From Plasmodium coatneyi (taxonomy: Eukaryota; Apicomplexa; Aconoidasida; Haemosporida; Plasmodiidae): a stretch of DNA of 64,000 nucleotides. Location: contig NC_033561.1 of NCBI RefSeq assembly GCF_001680005.1, positions 248,001-312,000 on the forward strand. The letters run 5' to 3'. The notes beneath the pieces were generated by a model that worked only from the letters and a program-made list of their open reading frames with translations, made no database searches and was not told the DNA's origin. Made by a program: the position numbers and the translations under genes. Shown here piece by piece: positions 1 through 12,879 of the stretch. Positions within the stretch are counted from its first letter, which is position 1, and every line of letters begins with the position of its first letter.

Positions 1-231
1 TTGTGTAGCGAATATTTTCTACTATACAAAATTTGCACCCGCACAAATGAAAAGGAAAAAGAAAAAAAAAAAAGAAAAGTGTTAAAAAAGGAAAGAAAGA
101 AAACTCCTTCTGTTCTTACGCTTTATCAACTTTGTGGTTATTTATGCTTTTCTTCCGTCGGGAGGAAGGACATTAGATTCAATGTTCCACATTCCACAAT
201 GTGTTACATTCCAAGCAGTGTGTTGTGTTCA

Positions 232-1505
232 TTACATACGTTGATAACTAATATTCTTCCTGTTTCCTTCTCTTCTACCATTATTTGCTCCTCTTCCCCT
301 TCCTTTGGATGTTGGTGGCCTACCATATACGGTAGAAACATCTGTGGAATCTGCTGTTGTCGAATCTGTTGTTGTTAAATTGGATAACGAACCTACTGTT
401 GAAGCTATTGTTGAATAATCTGTCCCATATTCGGTAGAAGAATCATCTGATAAGGTGTTTAATTCTTGTCTGAATGTTGATCTTTTTCTTCTGCTTCCGC
501 TCCTGCTTCCATTTCCAGAGGAGTTATTCCCCTTAAGGAAGAAGAGGTGTGATTTATACTTGTAAAAAAAGTATGCTAAGGCAGGTAATCCTATCGTAGC
601 AAGTCCACCAGACACAGCACCAGGGACGATACCACTAAGACCATCAGCCTCTTCACCTTCTTTTCTGTGACTACCACCACCGTCACTCCCTCCCTTTCCT
701 TCTCCACCAGAAACATCATCCACTAAATCAGCGTCCTGTTGTTGTTCCTGCTGCTGTTCCCGTTGCCGTTCTGGCTCCGGTTCAACTAGTGCAGGGGGTG
801 GGGGGCATGCTAATGCTTGTAGTTTTTTACTAATAACACCCTTCTTTCCATTCCAAAATTCGGAACAGTATTTATCATGGGGTCTTCTATTGCAATCTGT
901 TTCCACAGCAGCAAAGGCTGCACGTACGTAACCCAGGTGACTGCCATACCTACTACTACACTTGGCCCCACTACTCCGCAGCAATGTTTGCAAATCATTA
1001 GAATCATGGTAGAAGTCGAATATTCTGCCCCTTTGGGTGAGATCTATGCTGCCAACAGTAGTAGTTACAGGTTTACACGTATTCTTAACAGACACCTCCT
1101 GTAATTTCTCGTAGATTTTATCCATAATTCCCCGGAAATTAATGGACTCCCCTAATTCTTTGGACACTGCGGATCCTAACCAATAGTAGAAGTATTCGCA
1201 ACGATCATTATAGTTTCGATCTCCCCGCGCCATTAGTTCTGTTATATAATACCAGGCACCTGCTATTTTATCTATACAGGTACTTATTTCGGGGTATTCC
1301 GTCTGTACACCCCGTAGACTATTTTCTATAGGGGTGAAAATATTACTATTTTTTGGTGCGATCCTCTGGAGGTCAAGAGTGTCGTACACTTGCTTTGACG
1401 GTAAAATCCCCAGGTAATTCACCTATAAATGTAATTTTAGTCGAATATACATATATGTATTCTCATGCATACCTGCATATGGTTCCCATAATATTATTTG
1501 TGAGG

Positions 1506-1553
<48 letters not shown>

Positions 1554-2341
1554 TGTTATGTCATTCATTCCACATAGGAACTAACAGTTTGTGCCCCTGG
1601 TTCTGTCGACATTAATGTAGGTGGAGGTCCAAGCACTCCGGTTTCATCCTCACTTTCCGCAAGTCCGTCTTCATCCTCCTCGTCATCATCTTCTCCATTG
1701 CACTCTGGTTGCGCTAGATTTTCCGGTGGCCACGGTTTCCATTTATTATTAACTTCCCCGTATGTATTTTTAAATCCAGTACAATACTTATCCTTACTGT
1801 CTTCACAAGTACTACATAATTGTTGATACGCTTCTTTAGCTTTGGTCAACTGGTCGGTATACTTTTCACATAGGGAATATGCATTTTTCCCCTCCTGCAC
1901 TGTCAGAGCACTGCAGTCATAATCATTATCGAACAGTACTTTACTGTTCTCAAAGACAACTATGCCAACATCATCGTACAACTTATAGAATTCATTCTTA
2001 CATGGGGCACTCGGTAGTTGACTGTAAATTGCCTTCATAACGCTGTCTAGCCCACGGGCATCCAATTTCCCTTTTATTTTATCACCTAACCAATAATAAA
2101 AAAATTGACACCACTTATTACCTTCTTCATCCTGTTCCATTTCACATGCGGAGCAATAACTCTGCTCAATTTCTCTGGCCACATTCACATCACTCCTCAG
2201 CCACACTTGCAATACTGTCTTGATATTATCACCATTCTGCTTGCAGCATTCATCCGAACTCTGCGCTCCATGACACCCCATGTCCGCGTCCAACATATGG
2301 TACCTTAATTCTGAGGGTAATAGAAGTGAACCTTCCTTCCC
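232..2341 (-). CDS. KIR-family variant antigen, apparently with two KIR domains
   Basis: Two KIR-like domains lie head to tail in the same direction. Exon A (about 1586-2341) follows a CCTTAG acceptor, begins GKEGSLLLPSELRY and carries the family motif CQFFYYWLG. Exon B (232-1422) begins VNYLGILPSKQVYD, repeats the motif as CEYFYYWLG, then has an acidic and Gln-rich linker, one membrane segment (GLATIGLPALAYFFYKYK) and a basic, Ser/Thr-rich tail with RRKRS, as in KIR cytoplasmic regions. Exon B has an acceptor but I found no phase-compatible start exon in the 140 bases before it, while exon A has no membrane segment before its stop at 1565. A GTTAGT donor at 1585 joins the two in phase 0, giving about 650 residues plus a tiny unlocated first exon. 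KIR proteins are variant antigens of infected red cells in the P. knowlesi group. Alternative: two adjacent genes, the upstream one truncated. Confidence 0.7.
1509..1552. repeat. (AT)n microsatellite in a KIR intron
   Basis: An uninterrupted run of about twenty AT/TA dinucleotides sits in the proposed intron between the two KIR domain exons. Such runs are common in Plasmodium introns and intergenic DNA. Confidence 0.9.
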
Positions 2342-3893
2342 CTAAGGAAATATACAATTGATATACCATATGAGTATGTATTTCTATATTAACACATGTT
2401 ATTTTATTCTACCATGCATAAAGTGTTATATACATAGTACTTATCTATTCTGAATAAGGAATAACGTGCATTAGTTGTACCATTTCTGATGTCTATGAAC
2501 ATTTCCCGGTATATAATAAAATTTGTGTTAGCACATTTCTCCTTTTACAAATTCGTACAAAGCAAATGCATGAGTATTTCCGCTTGCTTCAAGATTATTG
2601 ATTTAAGATTATGAATATACATGAAATCTTTGTGCTTCCTTTTCCTTTTCTTCCCTTCCTCTAGCAATGAGCATACTACACTGTTCCATTCTTCTTAAGA
2701 GATAATGATAATACATTATATATATATGCCTTAAAATCACTGTACATAATAGGAATGAAATATGTGCGAACTTATTCAAGTAGAAGAATACAAAGTAGAG
2801 GAAATAATGAGAACCTGTTCAGTATTCCTCATTTATTCACTCTGTTATTACATTTTGCATGATTATGCAGAATATTATATTATCATTCATGTGTTCCCCC
2901 TATTATGTTCATAGGGGCGTCCTTTTCCCTTGAAACAGAAAACTGCGTCCCACACTAATGATTGATTTACGCTTTACTCCTACTTAAAGTAGGCTTGTTG
3001 AAAACTATTATTACTTATAGTACAGTTCATACACATAACATTCTTTCCCTTTTTTCGATGAGTACATTACAAATAATTTCCTTATACCAAATGTACATTA
3101 CAGTATCTATAAATTCCTCATGCTTTCCTCCTTTATGTGAAATGTACATGTTATAGGAGCAGTATATAGATTATATATGTGTAAAAATGGGAGAGGGGAA
3201 GGAGCAGGAATTCAATGGTTCCACATATATATATTATGATCCCTAATTCCAACAAATTACGGTGTAGAATTGCAGCAAATGTTCACTACACAACATCCCA
3301 CATCAGAGGGGAGTCCACCCCGCCCCCTTCTGTTTAGGAGGTTCAATAGGCGACCCTTTCAGTGTATATAAATTTATTTTCCTGCAGCAGAAGTGTGTGT
3401 TCAATTTATGTGGTTGTACTATTGTACTGTTTAATTAATGTTCGTTGTACTATTGTGTTCTTTGTTGTTTTCTTTCTTTCTTGATTAATTTTTATAACAT
3501 ATGAATGCAACTAATGGTGCAGGACATTAGAGAACGGGGAACAGAGGGAAAGGAATGGTGCCCCTACACCTATGTGTGCACATAGTTCAAGGAAAATAAT
3601 CCATTCCCCGCTCATCGCATATGTGTGAGTGTGTGTTTATAATTCCATATTATATTAGGAAAAATACCATTAATGCTAAGAGGACAGAGCACATTAATTG
3701 ACGTGCAAACATATTAATAAAGGAAAGGAGTAAGGGTATGTTAGAAACTGTGGAAGGGGAAGGGAGGCATTTATGTGCATTCCTATTACGGAAGTTAGGT
3801 GCCTTCCCTTTATTAAATATGGCATTTTTTTCCTTTTCCTCCTTCCTTCTCCTTACTTAGACACTCCTTCATTCCTTACTTTCTCTTCCCTCC
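2342..3893. other. Intergenic region between two KIR genes
   Basis: This is the upstream flank of the two-domain KIR gene and the 3' flank of the next one. A tiny first exon of the two-domain gene should lie in the first few hundred bases, but no candidate has both a good donor and the right phase; ATG-CAC before GTTATT near 2470 is the weakest plausible one. No other coding or RNA feature is visible. Confidence 0.6.
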
Positions 3894-5861
3894 TTATGAT
3901 GCTGTACTGTATAAAGAAGAGCAAGAATCGTCCTCCATAACATCATTCTCCATTGAATCGTCCTCTACTGAGGAGTTGTCCACTGTTGTGGAAGACGCTA
4001 TGGAGCTGCCTTCTATGGAATATTCTGTTGCTGAATCACTGCACGCTAAGGATGTGTTCAATTCATCTTCGATGGTAGATCTTCTCTTTCTTCTTTTACT
4101 TTTAGGGGACTTTTTCTTCTTTCCACGGAATAAAGAAGTGTACTGAAGAAAAAAGAAAGAATGGGGGTAAAAGGAAGGGGTGGGAAGCATGTATCAAGCA
4201 CGCATAATAACTTATTTTGCATCTTCACCCTTTTTAATTGAATAATGCAATTATATGGTACTATTCATACAGGCATTTGTAAAATAGCAATTCTACCTTG
4301 CACAGGAGAACGACAATGGAGATAAATACTGTCACAACCCATGTAGCAAATAAAATAGGAGTGGTTGGGATAGTTATACCCTCCGTTAGACCTATGCTTA
4401 GATCTACAGCAGTGTTACTACTCTCTTCAGATGTCCAAGTTTCCGTTACTGCGAGTTGTGTTGTTTGGGATTCCGTAGTAACACGCTGTGTTGTTTGGAC
4501 TTCCGGTGCCAAAAAGGGAGGTTTTGCACCATTGTGGTGGCTGCTGGAATCACCCCCACCATTGAGGCTGCTCTCTGGTGCTTTAGCTGGGAATTTTTCT
4601 ACAGGAGCTGGAGTGGCCGTTTCAGCAGGGACAGTTTCTGCAGGTTCTGTTTCTTCAGGTGTTGTTCCTTCAAATGTTGTTCCTTCAGATGTTGTTCCTT
4701 CTGGTGTTGTTCTTTCAGGTCCTGGTGTTGCATGTGTTGACGTTGGTGTTGACGTTGGTGTTGGTGGTGTTGATGGTGCTGCTTCCTCTTGTGTTGTTTC
4801 TCCTTCTCCTGGCACTGCAGGTGGAGTTTCGTGTTGTGGTTGCTCCCCATTATCTGAAAAAGGGAATAATTGGTATTAGACATTTATGTAATCATGGATC
4901 ACTGAAAGCAAGTGTAGGGTGAGTACATATGGGGGTGCACCTCCTTGTATTTCTTTCTTTGCTTAATTTTCTTTCTTCCTTCCTTAATTCTTTTTTTTTT
5001 TTTTTTTTTTTTTTCTTTTTTTCTTTCCCTTGATCTGAGGGTGTTTAGGCGGTCACATCCTTCAGTTTTTCACTTTCTAAAGGAGTCATCCTACCTTTCA
5101 ACTCGGGTAATATTTCTGATGGATCCTTAGGTGTCTTACCAGCCTTACGTAATATCTCTTGAATTTTGGTACAGTATTCGCTTCCATGATTGTTTGGAAG
5201 CTTACACCTGTTGTTCCAGTCTCTGTCTCTATAGGTATCATGAACCTCCTTCAGGAAATTTCTGTATTCTTCACCACATGCACTATTCGCCTCATGTATT
5301 CTTTTTTCCACCTCACTATAGTCCTTTGTGTAATGGTACAGAGCTTTTAGGCGTTCAAACTCTTCTTTTGTGACCTTTGGGAAGGTCTTTGTGCAATTGA
5401 CTATATTTTTCCATCCCTGCAACTTGTCATAAATCTTTTCCATAACTTCCTGGCGGACGGATGCATTGCTCTTCACTTCACGGATGAGGATTTCCCCTAG
5501 CCAGTAGTAAAAGAGGTCACAGTACATAGGTTTGTCATTCTGGTCTCTTTTTTCTACATAACACCAGGCATTCATGATGTTTCCAACTTCCTTCTCCATG
5601 TTCCCATAGTTCTGCACTTCATGCTCTAAGGCGCTTTTTTTTGAGACATTGCAACGATCACATGTTTTATTATTCGCTGCTGCCTCCTGAAGTTTTTTAT
5701 ATCGGTATTTGGAGCTTGTACTCGGCCAGCAGTTTTCCTACAGTATTTAGTGGATGTGCACATATTCGTTATATTGCTCATATATGTACTATAATATATT
5801 ATAATATTTACATGAAATACTTATATATGAGACAATCCACATTTATTCTTACCGTTGACAT
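3894..5861 (-). CDS. KIR-family variant antigen with a mucin-like stalk exon
   Basis: Four exons join in frame to about 470 residues. Exon 1 (5853-5861) encodes only MST before a strong GTAAGA donor. Exon 2 (5140-5737) starts ENCWPSTSSKYRYKKLQ and has the KIR motif CDLFYYWLG; it ends at a GCTG|GTAAGA donor, phase 1. Exon 3 (4297-4853, acceptor TTTTTCAG) is a Thr/Pro/Glu-rich stalk with GTTSEGTTFEGTTPEE-like repeats followed by a membrane helix (ILFATWVVTVFISIVVLL). Exon 4 (3894-4142) gives YTSLFRGKKKKS, a basic patch and an acidic Ser/Thr tail. Phases agree at all three junctions (0, 1, 0). KIR membership is clear from the ectodomain, membrane helix and tail. The stalk is longer and more mucin-like than I expect for the family. 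Without splicing the exon 2 frame would end at 5045. Confidence 0.8.
4600..4790 (-). repeat. Coding tandem repeat of the KIR stalk (Thr-rich)
   Basis: Within exon 3, 15-base units encode five-residue repeats of the form TTPEG/TTSEG/TTFEG followed by PAETV/PAETA, and before them a PTPTSTPTST block. The composition predicts a stiff, O-glycosylatable stem between the folded ectodomain and the membrane helix. Confidence 0.85.
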
Positions 5862-8800
5862 TTTTGTTCTTCTTTCTTCCTAAATTTTTGGTCTAGATTG
5901 TCCTCCTTAATTTATATGTGTATATTGTCCAATATAATATATAGTCACTCTTACACCGATATATATTTGTTTTCTTCGCCTATTTCTGAATGAATATACA
6001 CATGAGTATACTACTTCAATTCATCACTATAATTACATTCTATAATAGCGCACAATATGGAAAACTGTCTTCTCCTCCTTATTTAAATATTTATATATTC
6101 CTTCTCACCTTTTTTTTTATGAATTATAATTCAACTGCAAAATTTAGATTATACACGAATGTACATATTATTATTTATATGTAACTTGCCTGTGAAGTAT
6201 ATTAATTCGTTCAATATACATAAGGTGGGAAGGCGGAAGGGAAAAAAATGGGAAGATGATGATATTGATGGTAAGTTAGAGGATATGGAACACGGCGGTT
6301 ATGCGGTACATATTTCTCTTTTTTGATTTTCTCCTTGCTTCTTTTACTTCTCCTTATATTATTATAATTTGTGTGAGTTCCTGCGTGTACTGCTCTAAAA
6401 AATTAATTTTTTTTTGGTATAAATTCCATGTTCACTTACATTGCACTGTATAAAAACGAAACCTGGAAATATACTTATAAAACCTCGTGTATTGCGCACA
6501 TTGCAAGAATAATATGCAATACGAGCAAATAGTGTATATTCTGTTCTGTATGAGCATAAATAATTCCTAGTCCATCCTTCTCATTAAGGTAACAACCTCC
6601 CCCCCTATTTTATGCATACAAATGAACTTGAAATATGAACCATTTATTAAAGCTACCTGAATAATATGGTAAAAGAAGGAAGTTGTCAGCGCCCCATTCA
6701 GGAGGGAAGCATAAGAACAAGTTATGCAAAGGGGGGATTTTTCTTTTTTTTTACAAAAATATAAGGAGCAAATGGTTCTACTGAGCCCATTTATTCCATC
6801 TTATAAGACCTAAATTGTGCCATTCTGCTTTATTTTTTTTTTATCTCTTGGGGGCGGCCGGAGGCATTGCTTATATACAAAATTTCGCCATTATGAATTA
6901 CCGTATGTAACAGAAGAACTGTGAAAGGGACCCTTCTTTACACATTCATTCTATTCATGTTCATAAGTTTTGAATTATGGAAGGCATAGGTGTTGTGTAA
7001 TAAGGACAAAATGTGTAAAAACCTAGCTAGTATGCGCACACGGAAAAGGAAACAGAACAAGTGCGCTGCGCGTTTTTACATGTATTAACCTTACATTATT
7101 AATAAAATTTATATCTGAGCGCTTTAAGCTCATTTATTTGCATCAAGAAGAAGGGTTCATCATGCGGAATAAAAAAAGGGGGGTATGAGCACAAAAATGG
7201 GTATCATATACTTTGCGTAGTGTTGTACCCATTAATTTTCCGAGGGGAACAAAATTAGTGCCCCTTCTCTTTTATTTGGCAGTTCTTTTTGACTAATATT
7301 ATACTTAAATAATCAAGGTAAAAAAGAAGGGAAAGGACGCAGCTTCCCTTTCTCTTTTGTGAAGAACATTATTTAATTTTTCACTTTTTATATGAAACTG
7401 CATGTCTAAAAGATGTGTATGACATAAGAAGGAGGGGGCGGGCGAACCTCCTCGCACAACTTGGGAGCACTTTTTTCAAATGGGTCCATAATTGGACCTT
7501 AGAAAGGAGAAGGAAAAAAGAAATTATTATGTTAAAATAAAAAAAATTATAAAGATAAAAATTTATAACAAAAAAAAGTAAATGAACATATTTTGGACCC
7601 TTCAATTAAAAGGAATTTCTCAACAAATCAGAATAAATTGGAAAAAAAAAGTTTTTTTCTGACTTATATTGATGTTACACATAAACATATAAACACTTTC
7701 ATACAATACCAAAAAAAAAGAAAAAAGAAAAAAAATAGTAATTTTCTTCTGTAAAAAAGGGGTACATGCAAATAAGTTCCAACCAAAAAATAATGTTATG
7801 TGTATGCCCAAATCCTATAGGATAGTGGATTTAAGGTCTTTGCCGAATTAAGCCGAACTTGGGAGGAAGGGAATGAATTGCCCATTTTTATGGGTGGCCT
7901 TAATGGTGCAGTAGAAACAGAAGTGAACAGTTACTTCCTCTTTTGAAGTGTCACTATTGTATTAAGTATGCACACTGCTTTGAGGAGAGCTTTCCTTGGG
8001 GAGCTTTCTCCTTGAGACGTTATACTAAGTAGCACATTTCTTTTATTTTTTTCTGTCCACTGTTTGTTTGTTTTTTCATTTTATGATGAACTAAAAAAAT
8101 TTTTTTTTCTTATTTTTTTTTGTTGTGCCAGTTTGGACATTATCATTTTATTTTTTTTTCCATACAGACACATGTGTGACATGGTAAAAAATTTGTAATT
8201 GTACACAGTTCTTCCTTTTTTTTTTTTTTTTGTAAGAACACTTCTTTTTTTTTGCGGGGAGGAGAAACGCACATGTGGTGTGATGAGCTGGTGGGGGCTA
8301 TAAATGGACAACTGGCTAAATTAACAACTTTGCGCAAAAAAGGAGCAGTAAAAACACTTTCTTTTTTTTTGGTTGTTGTGCTTCCCCCTTATTATTGTGT
8401 GTACTTGCCCCATTCTTTTTTTAAAATTTTAGAGGTAGAATTTATTTTTTTTTTCCTACATTTGTATGTGTGAATAAATGCATGAGGAAAGATACTCTGA
8501 AAACAGATGCGAAAAGAAAAAAAGAAAAGTGCCGACCTTTTCAAAATATTTAAAGGAAAGAAAAAAAATGATAGCAGTAAAATGAAGAAACAAAAGTTAT
8601 ATATTTTCCTATGCTCATTTTTTTATTCCAGAACCAATAATTGGTATGTTTTTAATTATATTATAAAGTATATATGGCGGGTGGGGGACGGCACGCAAAA
8701 AAAAGTTGAAGATTTCTAAAGGCTAATTCTTTTTACTTGCAAATATGCTGCTCTGTATATTTGTCAAACCTAGGTAGAGAAAAAAGAAGACTCTCTTCCT

Positions 8801-9447
8801 CATGCACAAATTAGAGCCCTTTGATTTTTGCAAAAATATATAATTATTACCATTAAAAGTTATTTTCCAAAAAAAATATTCTTCATTCATTTCTATATTC
8901 TTGTTCTAAGTCCATGATAAAATAATAAAAATGTCGTTTTATATATGGATATATAAAAACAAATTACAGAAAAGATTGAAAAATATAGCGCATAAAACTG
9001 TTTGTACAAAAAAAAAGATCAATTTCTAGTCAGTACGTATTATTTAATTGAAGAATTTGTGAAATATATAATTCTCATGGTGAACCAATTATATATACAC
9101 ATACTGATTAGTACGTAAAGGGCATATATTAACAAAAAAGTAGCTCTTCCTCTTTTGGTACATTTATAGTCCCGTAGAAAATAATTCCCATTTTACACAC
9201 TTTTCCTATACTATCATTCGACTCTTCCGAATTTTGAGGGTGAACTTCCCCCTTCTGCTCCTTTTTTTTTCAAATGGTGAAAAAAAGAAAAAAACGCTGG
9301 TTCCATGGTTCTTAATTCGTATATGTACACATATAAATCACACTATCAGGTAGCATGTTCATTACACCTTTTGGACTCCTACGTAACAGCAGAATAAATA
9401 ACTTCCTTTGCTCTTTTTATTACCTTTTTTTTTTTTTGAAAGACTTT
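5862..9447. other. Long intergenic region
   Basis: AT-rich DNA with many homopolymer T and A runs (for example 8216-8232). It holds the presumed promoter of the mucin-stalk KIR gene on its left and the 3' flank of the next exported-protein gene on its right. Short open frames here are lysine- or phenylalanine-rich translations of the homopolymers and show no family resemblance. I see no RNA gene. Confidence 0.6.
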
Positions 9448-10849
9448 TTAAAAGAAGCAGAATCTTCTTCTTCTCTTTTTCTTTCCTTTTACTTCTTCTA
9501 CTTCTTCCTCCTCTTCATCTTCTTCTTTATATATTTTTCTTTCTACGTTTCTTCTTAAAGCAGTTGTTTTTGGTGAATCAGGGGTTAGATGTGGGCGTAC
9601 GTATTTTCTTTCTAGGTATGGTTCTTCTAGTTCTTCATTATTTTTTAAATCATCTATGTATGGAACATTGCGAAAATCGTTTTGATACATTCTCAAATAT
9701 CCAGTTTGCCAGGTTCTTTTGTTCTTTTTTTGTAATAAACCATATGGGTCCGCGTCTACATCCATGCCGTGTTTTCGTGCGTCGAATGCCATACAACGTT
9801 TTAATGCCTCTTCAAAATTGTATGTTATTATTGGTTCAAAATGTGTGCGCAAATATAATACCTTTTCGTGGTAACGATCCATTGCATCCTTCTCTTTGTT
9901 TACATCTGTAGATCGTATACCTTTGGGTACATCATCGTTATATTTAATTTTTCCTTCTTCCTCTGAATTCTTTGGAGCTTCCTGTACAACTTGTTCTTCT
10001 TCCGCAACTTCCCCTGAAATTTCTCCAACATTTTCCGAAGCTTGTTCAACTTCCTGTGCAACTTGTTCAATAGCTTCCTCCTCGTACGCTACAGGCCCAT
10101 CTTGTTCTATAGCTTCCTCGTATACTGCAGGTCCATCTTGTTCAATAGTTTCGTCGTATACTGCAGGCCCATCTTGTTCTATAGCTTCCTCGTATACTGC
10201 AGGTCCATCTTGTTCTATAGCTTCCTCGTAAGCTTCTGCTAATAACCTCAGAGTTCTTGAATCCACGGCTTTTCCAAGGCTATTGTTCATCACATTGTAC
10301 GAATTACTACCATATTGGCTCTAAAAAAAAAGGGGGACAGGGGTGTGGTCAAAAATGAATTTTGTTTATTAAATTTAGATAAAACGTTAAAAGCAGTTTT
10401 TATATTTACATTAATGAAAAGACAGTGAACATGTAGTGAAAAGGTGGCAGCGGCATAAGTATAATAGTGTAAAAAGAAAAAAAAGCATATTTCATATTTG
10501 AAAAAAAAAAAACAAAAAGGAAAAAAACAACATCTTTATCGGCATAAAACTAATAAAAAAGAACACTACTCCCCCGCTTCTGGACAAGTGTACTGCAGAG
10601 CAATATATTTGCGTTCAGATGGGTCTCTTTTCTTTCTTGATGGGTGATAATATGTATTCGTTTGTTCGTTCGTTCATTCATTCATTCGTTGGTTCATTTG
10701 TCCATTTTTCCTTTTTTTTTTTTTTTCCTTACCGAATTGGAGCAATTTACAATCCAGACTAGAAGCGTGTACAAGGAAGCTTTGGTGCAAAAGCGAAAGA
10801 CTCCGCCAACTTTTCTCCCATGTTTATTTTGCCTTGTTGTAACAGGCAT
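9448..10849 (-). CDS. Exported protein with PEXEL and EEAIEQDGPAVY repeats
   Basis: Two exons. Exon 1 (10733-10849) encodes 39 residues starting MPVTTRQNKHGRK, with the recessed hydrophobic stretch SLYTLLVWIV, and ends at a TCG|GTAAGG donor. Exon 2 (9448-10320) follows a poly-T TTAG acceptor in phase 0. The product is about 329 residues. A PEXEL export motif RLLAE is at residues 64-68, the expected distance from the hydrophobic segment. It is followed at once by about four copies of a 13-residue acidic repeat (EEAIEQDGPAVY), then a Glu/Val-rich stretch, a unique region with DPYGLLQKKNKRTWQTGYLR, and a lysine/arginine-rich tail after an acidic run. No PHIST domain is evident. It should be exported to the host red cell; its function is unknown. 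Confidence 0.82.
10080..10235 (-). repeat. 39-base coding repeat encoding YEEAIEQDGPAV
   Basis: Four near-identical units of about 39 bases encode E-[EA]-[AT]-IEQDGPAVY, with one degenerate final copy (EEEAIEQVAQEV). The near identity at base level indicates recent expansion. Confidence 0.9.
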
Positions 10850-12879
10850 TTTTTTGATATATATACTAAAAGAAAAGAAGCCTATTAATATATTAGTTGA
10901 AAGGAACGAATTATTTCTATAGTATTTAATAAGAAATATACTACTCTAATTATTGTTCAAAATTTATTGAACACCATATATATATTTCTCTAAAAGTGTG
11001 AAAGTAACAAAAATCTAGAATTAGAAGTAAAAACGAAAAAAATATGATTATTGAAAAAATGTGAAAAAATATATATAAGGTCAAAAAATTACTATATATT
11101 AAAAGTTTACAAATTATAAAATATAAGTTTTGTACAAAAGTTAATACAAAATTATGATTAAACCTTAAATAATATAAAAAATAATTTGTAAAAAAGAAAA
11201 AAAAAAAAATTATAATATATATTTTAAAGAATTTTTTTTTCAAAAAATTAAAAAGTTATATATACATGCTGAGTGTTAAGAAAAAAAAAAAAACAACAAA
11301 GAATAAACAGATTTATAAATAGCCGCCTTTTAAGAAGCATAGAATCAATCTGTTGTATCACCATTTTGGTTAGAAACCAAACATATTTATAAGGATGAAA
11401 AGTTTGACAGGTATGATTATTGCTCTTACATATTGTATAATGGAATCCGAATTGAATACCTTAATAGAAAAGAAAAAAAAAAAAATGTAAGGGCGATATA
11501 ATAATAAATAATGTATATGTATAGCAAAAAGTCCGTGTTATGAATTTCGTGAATTATGTTAATAATAGCTAGCTGCTGGCCCCCTTTTTTTTTTTTTTTT
11601 TTTAATTCTTAGTACATCTACATACTATATTTTATTCATTAATGCTTTTTTTTCTAATGAGTCCATTTCTGAGGGGCTATATATAGCACTATAAAAAATT
11701 ATTATATTATTTGGTTTATGCGGTATTAATAAAATATAGCAAGTTGTTCTTAAAACTTTTTCCTATATATAGCTTCTTCTTTAAAAAATGAAGACGAATT
11801 AGTGTTATATACTACTTGCTATTCTGAGAGGGCGTGTTATTACGTAATAACCTACATAGAGAAACTCCAAGCTGAAGAGCCAATGTATTATCATAACAAG
11901 TTCACATGTTTAATGAATTTTTTTCTTGTTTTTTTTTTCACGTATGAAGGATTGACATTATATATACGTAATTGCTATAACGCGAAATAAGTAAAAAACG
12001 AGCATTAAAAAAGATGAGAGCGAAAAGGAAATGTGAAAAAGAATGGGAGCCGCTGCGAGGCGGGCAAGTATATAACCTATAATATCATACATACATAATA
12101 ATAAATGCCAAAAAGTTAGTAAACACATTTTCGCAACCATTTCAAAATTAAATTTATATTACAATTCTATTTTAATCACATCACACATGTGTGACATTTG
12201 ACTCATATTATACATAGTTATACTTACTGGATGATCAAATTATCGATTTTTAATTAAAAAAGTTAAATGATATCTGAATGAGTAAAAATAAGAATTATTT
12301 CTTTGGGCCACGTAGAAACATTCAACACTGCATGTATGCTTGTTTTCTTCTTTTCTACTAAAAAAAAGGTCCAATCGGTTTATTTAGACAAAAAATTCAC
12401 TGTCGTTATATAGCTGAACAATTAAGTTAATCACTTGATCCAGTAAAAAACTAATTAATTAAAACAGCAGAAATAGTCAGCGATCCTTTGTGCCCCTCAT
12501 CAACATTTGCACATAAAAATTGTCAAGGCATTAACGTAGATATACTGGGAAAAAATGAACCCTTTCTTTCTATAGTGCAACCACCATTTTAACAACGCTT
12601 TTTTATGTGTTGTACAGAACTTATTATAACATATACCTATTAAAAATGTTTATTTTAGTAGAAGAATTTACTATGGGGTTTTTGAAAAGAAATTCACACT
12701 GTTTGCTGAAATTATTTAATAAAAATGAAAATTTTAAGTCTCATATATTTTAACCCTTAATCGTCAGAATATATATTTTGCACTATATAGAAATAAAACT
12801 GTAGAAAAAAGTTAAAAAGTTCGTCTGTTTGAATTTAGAGATATATGTATAAAAAATAGCATGGTCCGGGGGGCTACAG
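10850..12879. other. Intergenic region before the telomere-like block
   Basis: Upstream flank of the repeat-bearing exported-protein gene. It has long A/T runs (for example 11278-11295 and 11587-11603). The longest open frame (10950-11243, minus) is almost pure Phe/Ile/Leu/Tyr from AT-rich sequence and I do not call it. Nothing else is recognised. Confidence 0.6.

Noticed and set aside
1..378. Open frame on the plus strand at the window start, lysine- and cysteine-rich.
   Set aside because: Antisense to the KIR tail over its second half and driven by purine runs in the first; the ATG is not convincing.
4298..4879. 193-codon plus-strand frame, Val/Ser/Gly-rich.
   Set aside because: Mirror of the Thr-rich KIR stalk exon, which has matching splice sites and a membrane helix on the minus strand.
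10950..11243. 97-codon minus-strand frame, almost all Phe/Ile/Leu/Tyr.
   Set aside because: Direct translation of very AT-rich DNA with poly-A runs; no splice partner or family pattern.
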